Origin: Leptospira soteropolitanensis
GTDB lineage: Bacteria > Spirochaetota > Leptospiria > Leptospirales > Leptospiraceae
DNA length: 64,000 bases
Reading direction: 5' to 3'
Assembly (NCBI RefSeq): GCF_026151655.1
Contig: NZ_JAMQPN010000002.1
Coordinates: 496,001-560,000 of the forward strand
The notes under the pieces were generated by a model. The model ran no database searches. It saw only the letters and a program-made list of their open reading frames with translations, and had not been told where the DNA came from. Both the position numbers and the translations under genes were made by a program. Every line of letters starts with the position of its first letter. Positions within the stretch are counted from its first letter, which is position 1. Below are positions 7,240-15,604 of this stretch, piece by piece.

Positions 7240-9406
7240 AATAGATAAATATATTATAGAACAATATTTCAGCACTCCGAATTCATACTGGAGAGAAGAT
7301 GAGTATTATACATTGAATCCCTTGCGTCTCGATAAAAACATAGGCTCATTCCATATTTCTGCTTCAAAAGGATGCTACATAGATCACGCAACGAGTGAAG
7401 GCGGAAGCATAATTGATCTTTTTGTAAACAAAGGTTTTACAAAGAAGGAAGCCTGTAGAATAGTTTACGGTGAATCATTTCCTCAAAGTTTGGAGAGCAA
7501 TATATTTTATTACGATGAATGGTATGACGAAAATTTGAAATTTTTAGGGTTACGCTTAGTAAGAAATAGAAACGTTACGGAGAATAAACAATTCATTTGG
7601 CAACATTCTAAAGATAATGGTGCAACATGGGAAAAAGGGAAGAATGGTATTCAACCTACCCTCTATAATCTACACAAGGTGGTTCCATCCAAAATCGTTT
7701 TCTTCTGCGAGGGTGAGGGGAATGCAGAGTGTGTACAAAATATATGCATTCACTCAGACTATTCTGCAACAACAAGTGGAGGTGCGGAGTCCTGGACAAA
7801 CAAAATTGAAGCCCAATCTATTAGTTTTCTAAAAGACAAAACAGTATATATTTTTCCAGACAATGATGATGCAGGTTCCAAATTCTCTCAGAAAGTTTTA
7901 AAATCTCTTCGGAAAGCAAAAATCGATTCATATATTGTCGAATTGCCAGGATTAAAGGAACTTGCAATAATCAAGAATGGAAAATTAATTTCAGAAAAAC
8001 AAGATGTGAAAAACTGGATCGAATCAGGCAAATCATTCGAAGACCTAATAAGTGCATGTAACATTGAAAAACAGAAATCAGAGGAATTTGAAAATTCTGA
8101 CTCTTCCCTAACCTGGAAGAATATTAAAAAATTAACTATAGGAATGGATAAATTCACTGCCTTGGATCTTGTATTTGAGCATATATACAAAAAACGTTAT
8201 AATGTTGTGCTTAATAGAGCTGAGATAAGAAAATTAGATTCAGAAGAATGGTTACCAGTTACTGATCGATTATTTTTAACAATATGGAAGGAAATTAACC
8301 AAAATCTAAACGATTCAATTGGATTAATAAAGAAAGATATTCTTGAAGCTTCTATGGAGTCAATCTCAGGTAATGATTATGACCCGTTCATTGACTGGAC
8401 ACAGAACATTCCTGTCATTGAAGTAAAAGAAGGCGAGGAATCCGAATTAGAAAAATTCCTTTCCTATTTTGTTTTAGAAAAACCAGAACAAAGTCATCTA
8501 TTTCAAAAGGTTATAAGACGCTGGCTAGTCGCAACCTATTCCTTATTGGCAAAAAGAACCAAGCATAACGAAATCTGCCCAGTTCTCTCAGGCAAGCAAG
8601 GAATAGGAAAAAATCGATTTTTGGATAAACTTTTCGAGACAATACCTAGAGAATATTTTTATACAGGTGCAATTCAAGCGGATAACAAGGACTCAAGAAA
8701 ACGGGTGGCTACCATGGCAGTAATCCACCTGGATGAATTCGACAGTACGACTGGAAAAAGTGATACATCGTCCCTAAAAAGTTTAATCACTTCCAAAGAA
8801 TTTACTGATCGCCTCCCTTATGGTCGTCTTGATACTCAATTAGAACGTCGATGTTCGTTCATTGCCTCAATCAATACTGATACATCAATTCTGATGGACG
8901 ATTCTGGAAACAGACGATTTCCAACATTTAGACTTAAATCAATAATGTTAAATGAACTCCTTCTTCTAGATACCGTGAAAATTTGGGGTGAAATAAAATT
9001 CATTACGGAAATAATCCAAGAGCCAACTACGTTTAGCGAAGAAGAAGTAAGAATGTTTGAGGAGATAAACGAAGAATTCAGAAAAATAGAAGCATTTGAA
9101 GAATACGTCGATGAATTTTTTAGTAATAAACAAGACGTAAATTTCGATACAAAGGAAATTTTGGGAGCTTCTGAAATTATCGACCAGATTGAAAGCGAAA
9201 CCGTTAAAAGACTGCTAACGATAGATAAAGTCGGAAAAATTATGAAGAAAAAAGGCTTCTTTCAAATGAGAGAAAAAGGTGTACGCAAATATCTTATTTA
9301 CAAGAAATCAAAAATAGATAACTCACTACAACAGAAACTCGAATCTAAACATTCAAGAGAAATCAAATCACTTGAATCAAACTGTCAAATGGGCTTAGCA
9401 ATATGA
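7232..9406 (+). CDS. VirE-type primase-helicase (TOPRIM + SF3-like ATPase)
   Basis: About 724 aa. ATG at 7232 is preferred over 7208 because AGAGGG lies 7-12 bp before it. An N-terminal region with KGCYIDH is followed by a TOPRIM-like domain (FFCEGEGNAE at about 150-160 and the acidic FPDNDDAG at about 200-215). A VirE-type ATPase comes next: Walker A GKQGIGKN (about 453), Walker B HLDEFD (about 495) and a sensor-like NRRFPTF (about 560). Proteins of this type initiate replication of phages, phage satellites and integrative elements by priming and unwinding DNA. The integrase on the opposite strand 0.5 kb away supports an integrated replicating element. No capsid, packaging or conjugation gene is seen nearby. 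Confidence 0.85.
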   Translation: MPEIDKYIIEQYFSTPNSYWREDEYYTLNPLRLDKNIGSFHISASKGCYIDHATSEGGSIIDLFVNKGFTKKEACRIVYGESFPQSLESNIFYYDEWYDENLKFLGLRLVRNRNVTENKQFIWQHSKDNGATWEKGKNGIQPTLYNLHKVVPSKIVFFCEGEGNAECVQNICIHSDYSATTSGGAESWTNKIEAQSISFLKDKTVYIFPDNDDAGSKFSQKVLKSLRKAKIDSYIVELPGLKELAIIKNGKLISEKQDVKNWIESGKSFEDLISACNIEKQKSEEFENSDSSLTWKNIKKLTIGMDKFTALDLVFEHIYKKRYNVVLNRAEIRKLDSEEWLPVTDRLFLTIWKEINQNLNDSIGLIKKDILEASMESISGNDYDPFIDWTQNIPVIEVKEGEESELEKFLSYFVLEKPEQSHLFQKVIRRWLVATYSLLAKRTKHNEICPVLSGKQGIGKNRFLDKLFETIPREYFYTGAIQADNKDSRKRVATMAVIHLDEFDSTTGKSDTSSLKSLITSKEFTDRLPYGRLDTQLERRCSFIASINTDTSILMDDSGNRRFPTFRLKSIMLNELLLLDTVKIWGEIKFITEIIQEPTTFSEEEVRMFEEINEEFRKIEAFEEYVDEFFSNKQDVNFDTKEILGASEIIDQIESETVKRLLTIDKVGKIMKKKGFFQMREKGVRKYLIYKKSKIDNSLQQKLESKHSREIKSLESNCQMGLAI

Positions 9407-9960
9407 AAATTCACTTAGAGAAAATAGTAATTAAAAATTACTTAACCATAATGAATATCTAGGATTAATGAGGCAAATTCTGCCTCATCATATAATTTTG
9501 TAATCTTATGCAAGACAGAATAATTTAGATTTTGATAATCAAAATTTGGAAGAAGTCTAATAGAGTTTTCCTTACTTAAACGCATCCAAGTAAATTTCTT
9601 CAATATACAACAGTATCTGCATATCAAAAATTCGATTAAACTTCTATTCTAGTTTTTGAAGGATTTTTAAAACCATAAGAGAAGCCAATTACTCGAAGAA
9701 ATAAGGGTTACAAAAAAGAATATAACCTTTCCTTTTGTGAATTCAATAAATTAACCAAATGAAAATGAATAGAATTCATGACGAAGTAGAACAGTTGAGA
9801 CATAAACAACATAACCCGTGCTATCTAAGAACAAATTTACAGAAACAAAGACTAAATTAGAAAAAACTCATATTTTCCTAATAAAATCGAAGTTTTTTCA
9901 GTTTTTTATAATTTTCCAAACGTCAAAATAAGCATATGGAAAAAGGAATAATTTGAAAAT
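9407..9960. other. Gap with no convincing gene
   Basis: About 550 AT-rich bases downstream of the primase. A 61-codon minus-strand frame (9442-9627) is present but has no good ribosome binding site and no recognisable features, so I do not call it. No clear terminator or RNA gene is visible. Confidence 0.4.
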
Positions 9961-10251
9961 ATGAAACATTTGATGGGAAGTTTTATTCATGTATTAGAGG
10001 GTCACCATGAGGACGAATTGGTAACTGAAGAATATGCAAAGGCAAAAGGTTTTTATAAAATTCAAATAGATAATTATCTCGCAAGCGAAGTTGTGAAAGT
10101 GGATGAAAATGGAATAAAATATTACTGGAAATCAATAGTCGATTTTACGTATGAATTGGATTTCGTTCAAGATGAAATTGATGATATTAGGAAATTCATC
10201 TACCGCAAATACATAGAGCCTAGATGGAAAGAGAAGAAGAAAACAGCATAA
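9961..10251 (+). CDS. Hypothetical protein, 96 aa
   Basis: ATG at 9961; a weak AAGGAAT lies 14 bp upstream. The protein is acidic in the middle (FVQDEIDDIRKF), basic at the end (RWKEKKKTA) and lacks an export signal. I do not recognise a family. It may be the last gene of the integrated element carrying the primase, or an isolated remnant. Confidence 0.45.
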   Translation: MKHLMGSFIHVLEGHHEDELVTEEYAKAKGFYKIQIDNYLASEVVKVDENGIKYYWKSIVDFTYELDFVQDEIDDIRKFIYRKYIEPRWKEKKKTA

Positions 10252-10458
10252 TTAAAACTTGAATTAAATTTGAAAAGTAATCTAAGTTGAACTAATTTTT
10301 GAAACTACAGTTTTTTGTAAAACAGATGCCTACGAAGAGCATTGCCAGACAAGCAGAATTTTTATTAAAGCAGAGGAAATTTTGCCAATGAGAATAATCG
10401 AGAATATCGACTAATGATTAATTTAGCTTGATCACGTTTTTTCGGGCACTTTACTAAT

Positions 10459-10857
10459 TCAATTTAACTCAAATTTTTCAGGACTCACATAACCTAGAAG
10501 AGAATGTGATCTCTGTCGATTATAAAATAGTTCAATGTATTCAGAGAGATTGTTTATGGCATCTTTTAGTTTTTGAAATACATTGAATTCGATTTTTCTC
10601 TTTAAAGTAGAAAAGAAGAATTCTGTAACAGCCTTGTCCCAACAATTTCCCTTACGGCTATTACTTCTCCTAATCCAATTGTTTGCTAATACTTTGCGGA
10701 CTTCACCAAAACAATAATTAGATCCTCTATCAGAATGAAATATCAATCCTTTGCTTGGATTCCTTGTTTCTATAGCGGAATGAATGCCACCTACTATTAT
10801 TTCAAAAACATTCTTCTTACTGATTTTCCAGCTATTAGCTTTCCTGGATACGGATCG
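10459..10857 (-). pseudogene. IS3-family transposase (OrfB) 3' fragment
   Basis: The open frame from 10746 encodes the C-terminal rve domain of an IS3-type transposase: FHSDRGSNY, then SRKGNCWDKAVTEFFF, then YIELFYNRQRSHSLLGY and SPEKFE at the end. The same frame continues upstream to about 10857 with SRK...SW and NPSKGLIFHSDR, the usual sequence before HSDRG. Homology stops there, so the N-terminal half, OrfA and the left terminal repeat are gone. It is a truncated, inactive IS copy. Confidence 0.85.
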
Positions 10858-10865
10858 GATGGATT

Positions 10866-10991
10866 CTAAAGGGAAAATTCAAAAAATATATCTTTAGGGA
10901 CGATTTCTATGACGATGCGGAATTCGATACAGCTCTAGTTAGTCTTAAAAGATACATCTCTTATAGAGATAGGGTATCGGCTCTGTATTGA
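10866..10991 (+). pseudogene. Probable transposase C-terminal remnant
   Basis: A frame on the plus strand ending in TGA at 10989-10991 reads ...LKGKF, KKYIFRDDFYDD, AEFDTALVSLKRY, ISYRDRVSALY. The pattern of a basic stretch, RDDF and a final Y-R run resembles the C-terminal end of DDE integrase-type transposases such as IS481 relatives, but the match is loose. It abuts the truncated IS3 fragment and points the other way, so this is a junction of two mobile-element scraps. Confidence 0.35.
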
Positions 10992-11592
10992 TTCACATTA
11001 TGAACCAATAAGATATTATACAGGCGAATGGCACTAGAATTGAAGATCGCTTAGGAAAGACCTTTCCAGAACCTAACCCATTTGATATTGAGATCAAAAA
11101 ACGAGCTTAGAAACGAAAATCTATACCGATTTTTGATTTTAAATTTTTTTAAAATCTGTTGACATTGTAAAACATTGTTATACATCTATGGGTGTGTAAC
11201 CTCCAGAACCGCATCCCATCCTAAAGATAGCGATTCTGAAGGGTTCTCATTTGCTCTAATTCTAGCCTACTTGAAGCAGTGGGTTAGAATTAGGGGTGTT
11301 ATTTGAACCAGAAAAGCAAGTAGTTTTGTAGCAAAATCCACCAACTTGTCCAGGTTCAAAGTGATCCGTCTGGTCTTAGTTTTGATTCTATGCACCATTT
11401 TTTCACTTCCTCCTTATACTGAATTTTCAAACTTGTGACATAATGTCCTCCGTTCTAACCGTCAGTATGAGGGATTTCTGAATGTGTATCAATTTTTTTT
11501 TGACGGTTTAACTATTTTATTTTGGGAGGTAAAAACCACGAAAAAAAGGGGCACCTTTTTAAAAAGTCGATTAATGAGTTATAGCGTATAGT
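10992..11592. other. Non-coding region with IS debris
   Basis: About 600 bp with no supportable gene. It contains a long hairpin (11256-11293), a TTGACA near 11158 followed by AT-rich sequence, and a 9-T tract near 11492. It separates IS fragments from a leftward gene pair. Confidence 0.4.
11256..11293. repeat. Long imperfect hairpin
   Basis: CTAATTCTA (11256-11264) and TAGAATTAG (11285-11293) are perfect 9-base complements. The intervening 20 bases continue the stem with CCTACT against AGTGGG (one G-T pair). The structure could be a folded transposon end, a cruciform site or a leader; there is no adjacent T-run. Confidence 0.4.
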
Positions 11593-11850
11593 TTATGGCT
11601 CATTATAATACTTAACTCTACAAAAGTCACATAATACTATATTTTGTCCGTTTTCAATAAAGTAACTAAGTTCTACTTTATTATAGAATATATTTTTAAG
11701 ATTTTTCTTGGTGTAATCTGGAGTAGAATTTAATCCACAGTAGGAACGTATAACCCCCTCCTCCAATAAACTAAAGAGATGTATTTCTCTATCGACTCTA
11801 ACAAGATGTATTTCAAGTAATGGTTTTTTCAAATTGCTCTGATAACTCAA
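11593..11850 (-). CDS. Hypothetical protein with three cysteines
   Basis: 85 aa from TTG at 11850, inside the end of the upstream gene (38-bp overlap), with GAGGG about 11 bp before it. The C-terminal half has a CDFC pair and an earlier SYCG, a possible partial zinc site. No export signal; family unknown. Translation is probably coupled to the 93-aa gene upstream. Confidence 0.5.
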   Translation of the reverse strand: MSYQSNLKKPLLEIHLVRVDREIHLFSLLEEGVIRSYCGLNSTPDYTKKNLKNIFYNKVELSYFIENGQNIVLCDFCRVKYYNEP

Positions 11851-12094
11851 TGTAATTATTCCCTCGAACGAAATACTCTACATTTATTCTAACCATTGCA
11901 TTCGATGTATCAATAGCTTTTATAAACGAAGGTATTTTTCTAAAAATAGACTTTGAAAAAATATAGTTACCGTTAAAGATTCCTAAATCGGGAGTTAAAA
12001 TTAAATAGAAAATTACTATCTTATCATATACTTCAAATTTACTTTCAATTTCACTTATAATAGTTTGAAGATCAGTTCGTAAAAGTTCGGACAT
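11813..12094 (-). CDS. Hypothetical protein, 93 aa
   Basis: ATG at 12094 is preceded by a strong AGAGGTGAT. The protein is mixed alpha/beta with a hydrophobic strand (KIVIFYLIL) but no convincing membrane segment. I do not recognise a family. It is the first gene of a two-gene leftward unit with the overlapping 85-aa gene. The ribosome binding site resembles those of the 3.3-5.4 kb cluster. Confidence 0.55.
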   Translation of the reverse strand: MSELLRTDLQTIISEIESKFEVYDKIVIFYLILTPDLGIFNGNYIFSKSIFRKIPSFIKAIDTSNAMVRINVEYFVRGNNYIELSEQFEKTIT

Positions 12095-12241
12095 AGATCA
12101 CCTCTTAAAACTTTAGATTATACTCCATTTAACTAAAATGTCAACACCTAACACAGAGACATAACGAGACATTATCATTAATATGGAAAGTAAGTCAAAA
12201 AAATGCTTCACAAAATTCAATCTAACTGCCATTAATTGCTT

Positions 12242-12430
12242 ATGAAACTAGATGTAGATGTAACGTGTGCAAATTGCAAAAAGAAGACCAAAACCAAAGT
12301 AGAAAAGTTAATTCCAGGGAAAAGTATGACTTGCCCTCATTGTAATGCTACCATTGTTTTTTCAGGTGACGACGGTAGAAAAATACAAAAATCAATGGAT
12401 GACTTTCTAAAGAAGCTTAAGAAAAAATAG
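12242..12430 (+). CDS. Small zinc-ribbon protein
   Basis: 62 aa from ATG at 12242 (an in-frame TTG lies 6 bp upstream). Two CxxC knuckles, CANC near residue 9 and CPHC near residue 31, are spaced as in a rubredoxin-type zinc ribbon. The C-terminus is a lysine-rich helix. Such proteins usually bind nucleic acid or a protein partner. It is convergent with, and ends only 3 bp from, the transposase-HNH operon. That leaves no room for a terminal repeat there, so this gene may belong to the same locus. Confidence 0.6.
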   Translation: MKLDVDVTCANCKKKTKTKVEKLIPGKSMTCPHCNATIVFSGDDGRKIQKSMDDFLKKLKKK

Positions 12431-12433
12431 CAT

Positions 12434-12826
12434 CTATTCTACGTTTCTATTTCTATTAAGTTTAGAATATAGAAGAATCTCCAAATCATGATTATTCCTA
12501 TAGTAATCTGTTAATGATCGCAGTGAGGACATATACCCTACCTTTTCCTTCCTCTTTTTTGGATAATTTAAGGAATGAAAAAACTCATATAATCGATTCT
12601 CCCATTGTAATCCCTGGTTAAGATACCAAGTCCTTGCATATCTTACAAAGGTAGTAAATTCATCTACTTTGGAATAAGGTTTAAAATTGCTCAAAGTAAA
12701 TGATTTCTTATTAATAAACTCGTTCCAATCAGTATAGTATCCCTGAACCCTACCTCGACGAATTAAATAGGATCGAATATCTAATTGCCTTTTCAGAATT
12801 TGAACATGAAAATCTTTCTTATCCAT
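12434..12826 (-). CDS. Unknown protein, third gene of the transposase-HNH operon
   Basis: 130 aa from ATG at 12826, overlapping the HNH gene by 8 bp. The protein is strongly basic and aromatic (RRGRVQGYY, RYARTWYLNQGLQWENRLYEF), as expected of a DNA- or RNA-binding factor. It has no export signal and no recognised family. The tight overlap places it in one transcript with the two upstream genes and implies a shared function. Confidence 0.65.
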   Translation of the reverse strand: MDKKDFHVQILKRQLDIRSYLIRRGRVQGYYTDWNEFINKKSFTLSNFKPYSKVDEFTTFVRYARTWYLNQGLQWENRLYEFFHSLNYPKKRKEKVGYMSSLRSLTDYYRNNHDLEILLYSKLNRNRNVE

Positions 12827-13091
12827 GAATTTTTATTATAGCCTTACATATTGACACTATCTCTTCGATTGAACATTCTCGTTTTAGTGATTTCAATTCT
12901 TTTCGAATAAAAACGATATTTTCAGGCTCATGTTTCCCTCTATGCTTTTCTCCTAATGGGATTCGGTGGGAGGCTTCCGTGTTAAATGGTTCTAAAGGTA
13001 AACCCGAAAGAAAACATTTAAAATCTTGTTCCTCTAACTTTTCCCTTATAAACTTTGTCGTAAATTTTTTAGTTTGAACTTTCTTACTCAT
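12819..13091 (-). CDS. HNH-endonuclease-like protein
   Basis: 90 aa from ATG at 13091, overlapping the transposase-like gene by 8 bp. After a basic N-terminus it shows the HNH layout: KCFLSGLPLEPF, then ASHRIPLGEKHRGKHEPENIVFI, then KSLKREC. The first HNH position reads SH rather than the usual DH, with N in PENIVFI; the third position is uncertain (K rather than H or N). Residues that coordinate metal may therefore be partly altered. HNH proteins nick or cut DNA. Placement between a DDE-transposase-like gene and a basic unknown gene suggests joint action on DNA. Confidence 0.65.
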   Translation of the reverse strand: MSKKVQTKKFTTKFIREKLEEQDFKCFLSGLPLEPFNTEASHRIPLGEKHRGKHEPENIVFIRKELKSLKRECSIEEIVSICKAIIKIHG

Positions 13092-14817
13092 ATTTTGATC
13101 CTCTTTTAAATCCCGTATAATTGGATTTTTTCTTCCTAAATTTCGCTTTATTCTTAAACTTACTTTCTATGATTCCTAATTCTTCTTTTTCACTGGTTAA
13201 TAGAATTTGGTAAAATGATTCATATCTTAATTTAATTCTTACCTTATCCCTACCCTTCTCATCGTATACTATTGTCTCCAATAAATTCGCTAGAGTCATT
13301 TTCTTAATGATATGTAAACATTCAGATTTAGATATTCCAATGGCATCTGATACATTATTTAAGTCAGTCCATTGGTTTTTATTGAGGTAGTTATATACCT
13401 TTCTATAAATAAATCTATATTTCCGTTCTCTGATTAGCCTATGACCTCTTAAGTAATTAACTGAATAATCATTTAATTTAATCGCTGACTGTAATACTTT
13501 AGGAAGTTTGTTTAATTCGTCTTGAGTGAGTGAGTTTTTAAGGTTTGAAGATTCGAGATACTTTCGTTCTGAATAATTAATTGGTGTATAAAGGAAGCTT
13601 TTCAGTAATTCTTTTCTATTTTTATGTTCTATCTCTCCTATCCTATTTCCGCAAAAATCCCTCTCAGAATTTACACCGAAAATTATATTTTTTTCCATTT
13701 TGAAGAACTTTAGATTCTTAGCCACCGCAAATTCATTCAAATATAACTGAGAGTACTTACAATTAAACCATCTGTATTGCCTCATGGCTGTTTTTAAGAC
13801 ACCATTAGCACCTTCTACAGCGTTACTGTTAACCCCTTCTTTACTCCACCTCTCCCTTGAGAAAGTATGTATTTTCCTCTTAGCTTTTAGAGAGTGATTA
13901 ATTAACCTTACGTTTCTATATTTCCCAAAAAGAGAACTATAAGCCTCATCTGCCATTAACACATTATAAGGAGAAAGAACTTTAGAGAGGTGACTTATTG
14001 CATAATCTGAAGTAGTGAGAGGGTGAGATTCATAGAAGCTAAGACACCCTTTAATCGTTATGTTAGAAGCTAGTGAGCCTACTTGTTCCCCTCCACTTTT
14101 AACAGACCTGTATATTGAGGAAGTAATTCCACCATGTCTATAACGTGACCTATATTTATTTGCCGAGACCCCTACAGAAAAGATAGCAAGTGAATCTATA
14201 TTAACGATTACCCTTTGTTTTATTGCCTTAGATACATCTCCTCTAAATGGCATTTTCTCATTATTGTTTTGTTTAGCTTCAAGCTCTAAGGCTTCTTTAG
14301 TTTGTCTTAAGAAACTGTCATTAAGTTGGCTCATAAAAGCTTGTATTCTCTTTTTCAATAACCACGCTGAGGGATAAGATTTTAGATTTAACCTTCTTTG
14401 AATTGCTTTTGAAGTAATAACATTAGGATAGGAAAGTATTATCTCATGTAAGATATATGAGAAGTAGCTAAGGGGTAAATGTAAACCTTGGAGTGGTGTA
14501 TTCTTCGCTAATGATCTTTGGCTATGGCAGATAGGACACTTTCCCATTAACTGCCTACCCTTTACTTTGGAAGGTTCTAAGTGTATGTCGGGATGATTTT
14601 TACAGAACTTAGGATAGAAGGATTTTAAGATGTTATAAGTGAGATTATTATAGTGGTCACTTATTATTTTATGCGTCTCTAGAATGTTAGTATGATTAAT
14701 AGCCTCTACTTGTGAAGGGTTTTGTAATGAAGCTAGTAGACTTTCTACAGGTGAGAGATTCGGAGAGGAATTTATGCGGAAACGAGATAAGTTCCGACCT
14801 ACCTCGCTTTTTTTCAT
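13084..14817 (-). CDS. Long IS1595/ISXO2-like transposase-type protein
   Basis: 577 aa from ATG at 14817 (a TTG at 14823 is in frame). A zinc-ribbon-like CPICH (about residue 95) comes first, then a helical block with LLKKRIQAFMSQLN. The ISXO2-like DDE domain follows: first Asp in NIDSLAIF, second Asp in MADEAYSS, NHS, then NAVEGANGVLK with the final Glu. YLNEFA closes the domain. About 170 extra C-terminal residues, absent from ordinary IS1595 transposases, include a probable winged helix (NNVSDAIGISKSECLHII). It heads a three-gene overlapping operon. No terminal inverted repeats were found. It could be a mobile element or a domesticated transposase. Confidence 0.75.
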   Translation of the reverse strand: MKKSEVGRNLSRFRINSSPNLSPVESLLASLQNPSQVEAINHTNILETHKIISDHYNNLTYNILKSFYPKFCKNHPDIHLEPSKVKGRQLMGKCPICHSQRSLAKNTPLQGLHLPLSYFSYILHEIILSYPNVITSKAIQRRLNLKSYPSAWLLKKRIQAFMSQLNDSFLRQTKEALELEAKQNNNEKMPFRGDVSKAIKQRVIVNIDSLAIFSVGVSANKYRSRYRHGGITSSIYRSVKSGGEQVGSLASNITIKGCLSFYESHPLTTSDYAISHLSKVLSPYNVLMADEAYSSLFGKYRNVRLINHSLKAKRKIHTFSRERWSKEGVNSNAVEGANGVLKTAMRQYRWFNCKYSQLYLNEFAVAKNLKFFKMEKNIIFGVNSERDFCGNRIGEIEHKNRKELLKSFLYTPINYSERKYLESSNLKNSLTQDELNKLPKVLQSAIKLNDYSVNYLRGHRLIRERKYRFIYRKVYNYLNKNQWTDLNNVSDAIGISKSECLHIIKKMTLANLLETIVYDEKGRDKVRIKLRYESFYQILLTSEKEELGIIESKFKNKAKFRKKKSNYTGFKRGSKYE

Positions 14818-14975
14818 TTGCAAAAAATATAATTTCTACCTCACCACTTTCTTTGAATGACCTTGTTTGGAAAATTATTTTTCTACACTATTTTTCTGAA
14901 TTCTGGGCAAGTCCCCGATTCGTTTCCTTTAGAAAACTTTTCATAGCCTTTGACTAAATAAAAAATCTTCCAAGC

Positions 14976-15050
14976 GGGGACCGGGCTACTTCGGGGTCCG
15001 CGTTCGCTCCCGTCTGCCTAAAGGCAGACCTAAAGCCCTCCGTATCCCTC
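14976..15050. repeat. GC-rich hairpin block upstream of the transposase-like gene
   Basis: This block is sharply richer in GC than its surroundings. It contains GGACC...GGTCC (14978-14999) and a perfect 7-bp hairpin GTCTGCC-taaa-GGCAGAC (15012-15029). Its composition and layout (cgttcgctccc followed by a strong short hairpin) resemble a dispersed REP-like repeat. A related-looking block occurs at 62,404-62,530, again upstream of an IS1595-like gene. Confidence 0.55.
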
Positions 15051-15173
15051 TTGCAAAAATTTCCATGGAACCGAAATCAAATGGAAAGATTTTTTTTCGT
15101 TTCGAAGCTTCCTTCTTTTTTGAATTTTTTTCATTACCGAATTTCCTTCACAAACGAGAAGCCAATTTCATAA

Positions 15174-15515
15174 ATGGAATTTATGGACGAAAATCAAAAA
15201 CTACAATTCATCAAAGCCAATTTTTGGAAAAAGGTGAAAGACACAGGAAAAAAGATTCCCTTTGTAAAAGATGTGATCGCCATGTACTATTGTTTGTTAG
15301 ATGAAAAAACTTCACTCACAGCCAAAGCATCCATAGCCTTCGCTTTGTTATATTTTATTTCCCCAGTGGATGCCATTCCCGATATCATTTTGGCTTTAGG
15401 TTATACGGACGATGCAGGAGTGATTGCAAGTACACTTTTACTCATCAAATCCCAACTAAAACCCGAACATTATGAGAAGGCAGACCAAGCTCTTTCGGAA
15501 GATAAAGAAAAATAA
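15174..15515 (+). CDS. DUF1232 (YkvA-like) membrane protein
   Basis: 113 aa from ATG at 15174 (a second ATG at 15183 is possible). The DUF1232 signature is clear: a hydrophobic helix with YFISPVDAIPD followed by GYTDDAG. This small helical family is widespread and usually membrane-associated; its molecular role is not established. It appears to be the first core-type gene after the accessory region. An upstream frame at 15065-15304 is a shadow. Confidence 0.85.
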   Translation: MEFMDENQKLQFIKANFWKKVKDTGKKIPFVKDVIAMYYCLLDEKTSLTAKASIAFALLYFISPVDAIPDIILALGYTDDAGVIASTLLLIKSQLKPEHYEKADQALSEDKEK

Positions 15516-15527
15516 ATTCTATTGTAA

Positions 15528-15570
15528 TAGTCCCCTTTTCTTCTCACCAAAGAAAAGAAACAAGGGACTA
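15528..15570. terminator. Possible bidirectional hairpin between convergent genes
   Basis: TAGTCCC (15528-15534) and GGGACTA (15564-15570) pair, with internal TTTTCTT/AGAAAA pairing. It lies between the DUF1232 gene and the end of the leftward RND gene. No strong T-run follows, so this is a weak terminator call. Confidence 0.35.
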
Positions 15571-15604
15571 GTTCTCTAAGTCATTTTCTCTTACCAATCA
15601 GATT

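Noticed and set aside
9442..9627. 61-codon minus-strand frame
   Set aside because: No ribosome binding site, no domain, and it lies in an AT-rich gap; kept out of the gene list.
11256..11293. Integron attC site
   Set aside because: The hairpin lacks proper GTTRRRY/RYYYAAC core boxes and there is no integron integrase nearby.
15065..15304. 79-codon frame upstream of the DUF1232 gene
   Set aside because: It overlaps the clear DUF1232 gene in another frame and has no recognisable sequence.
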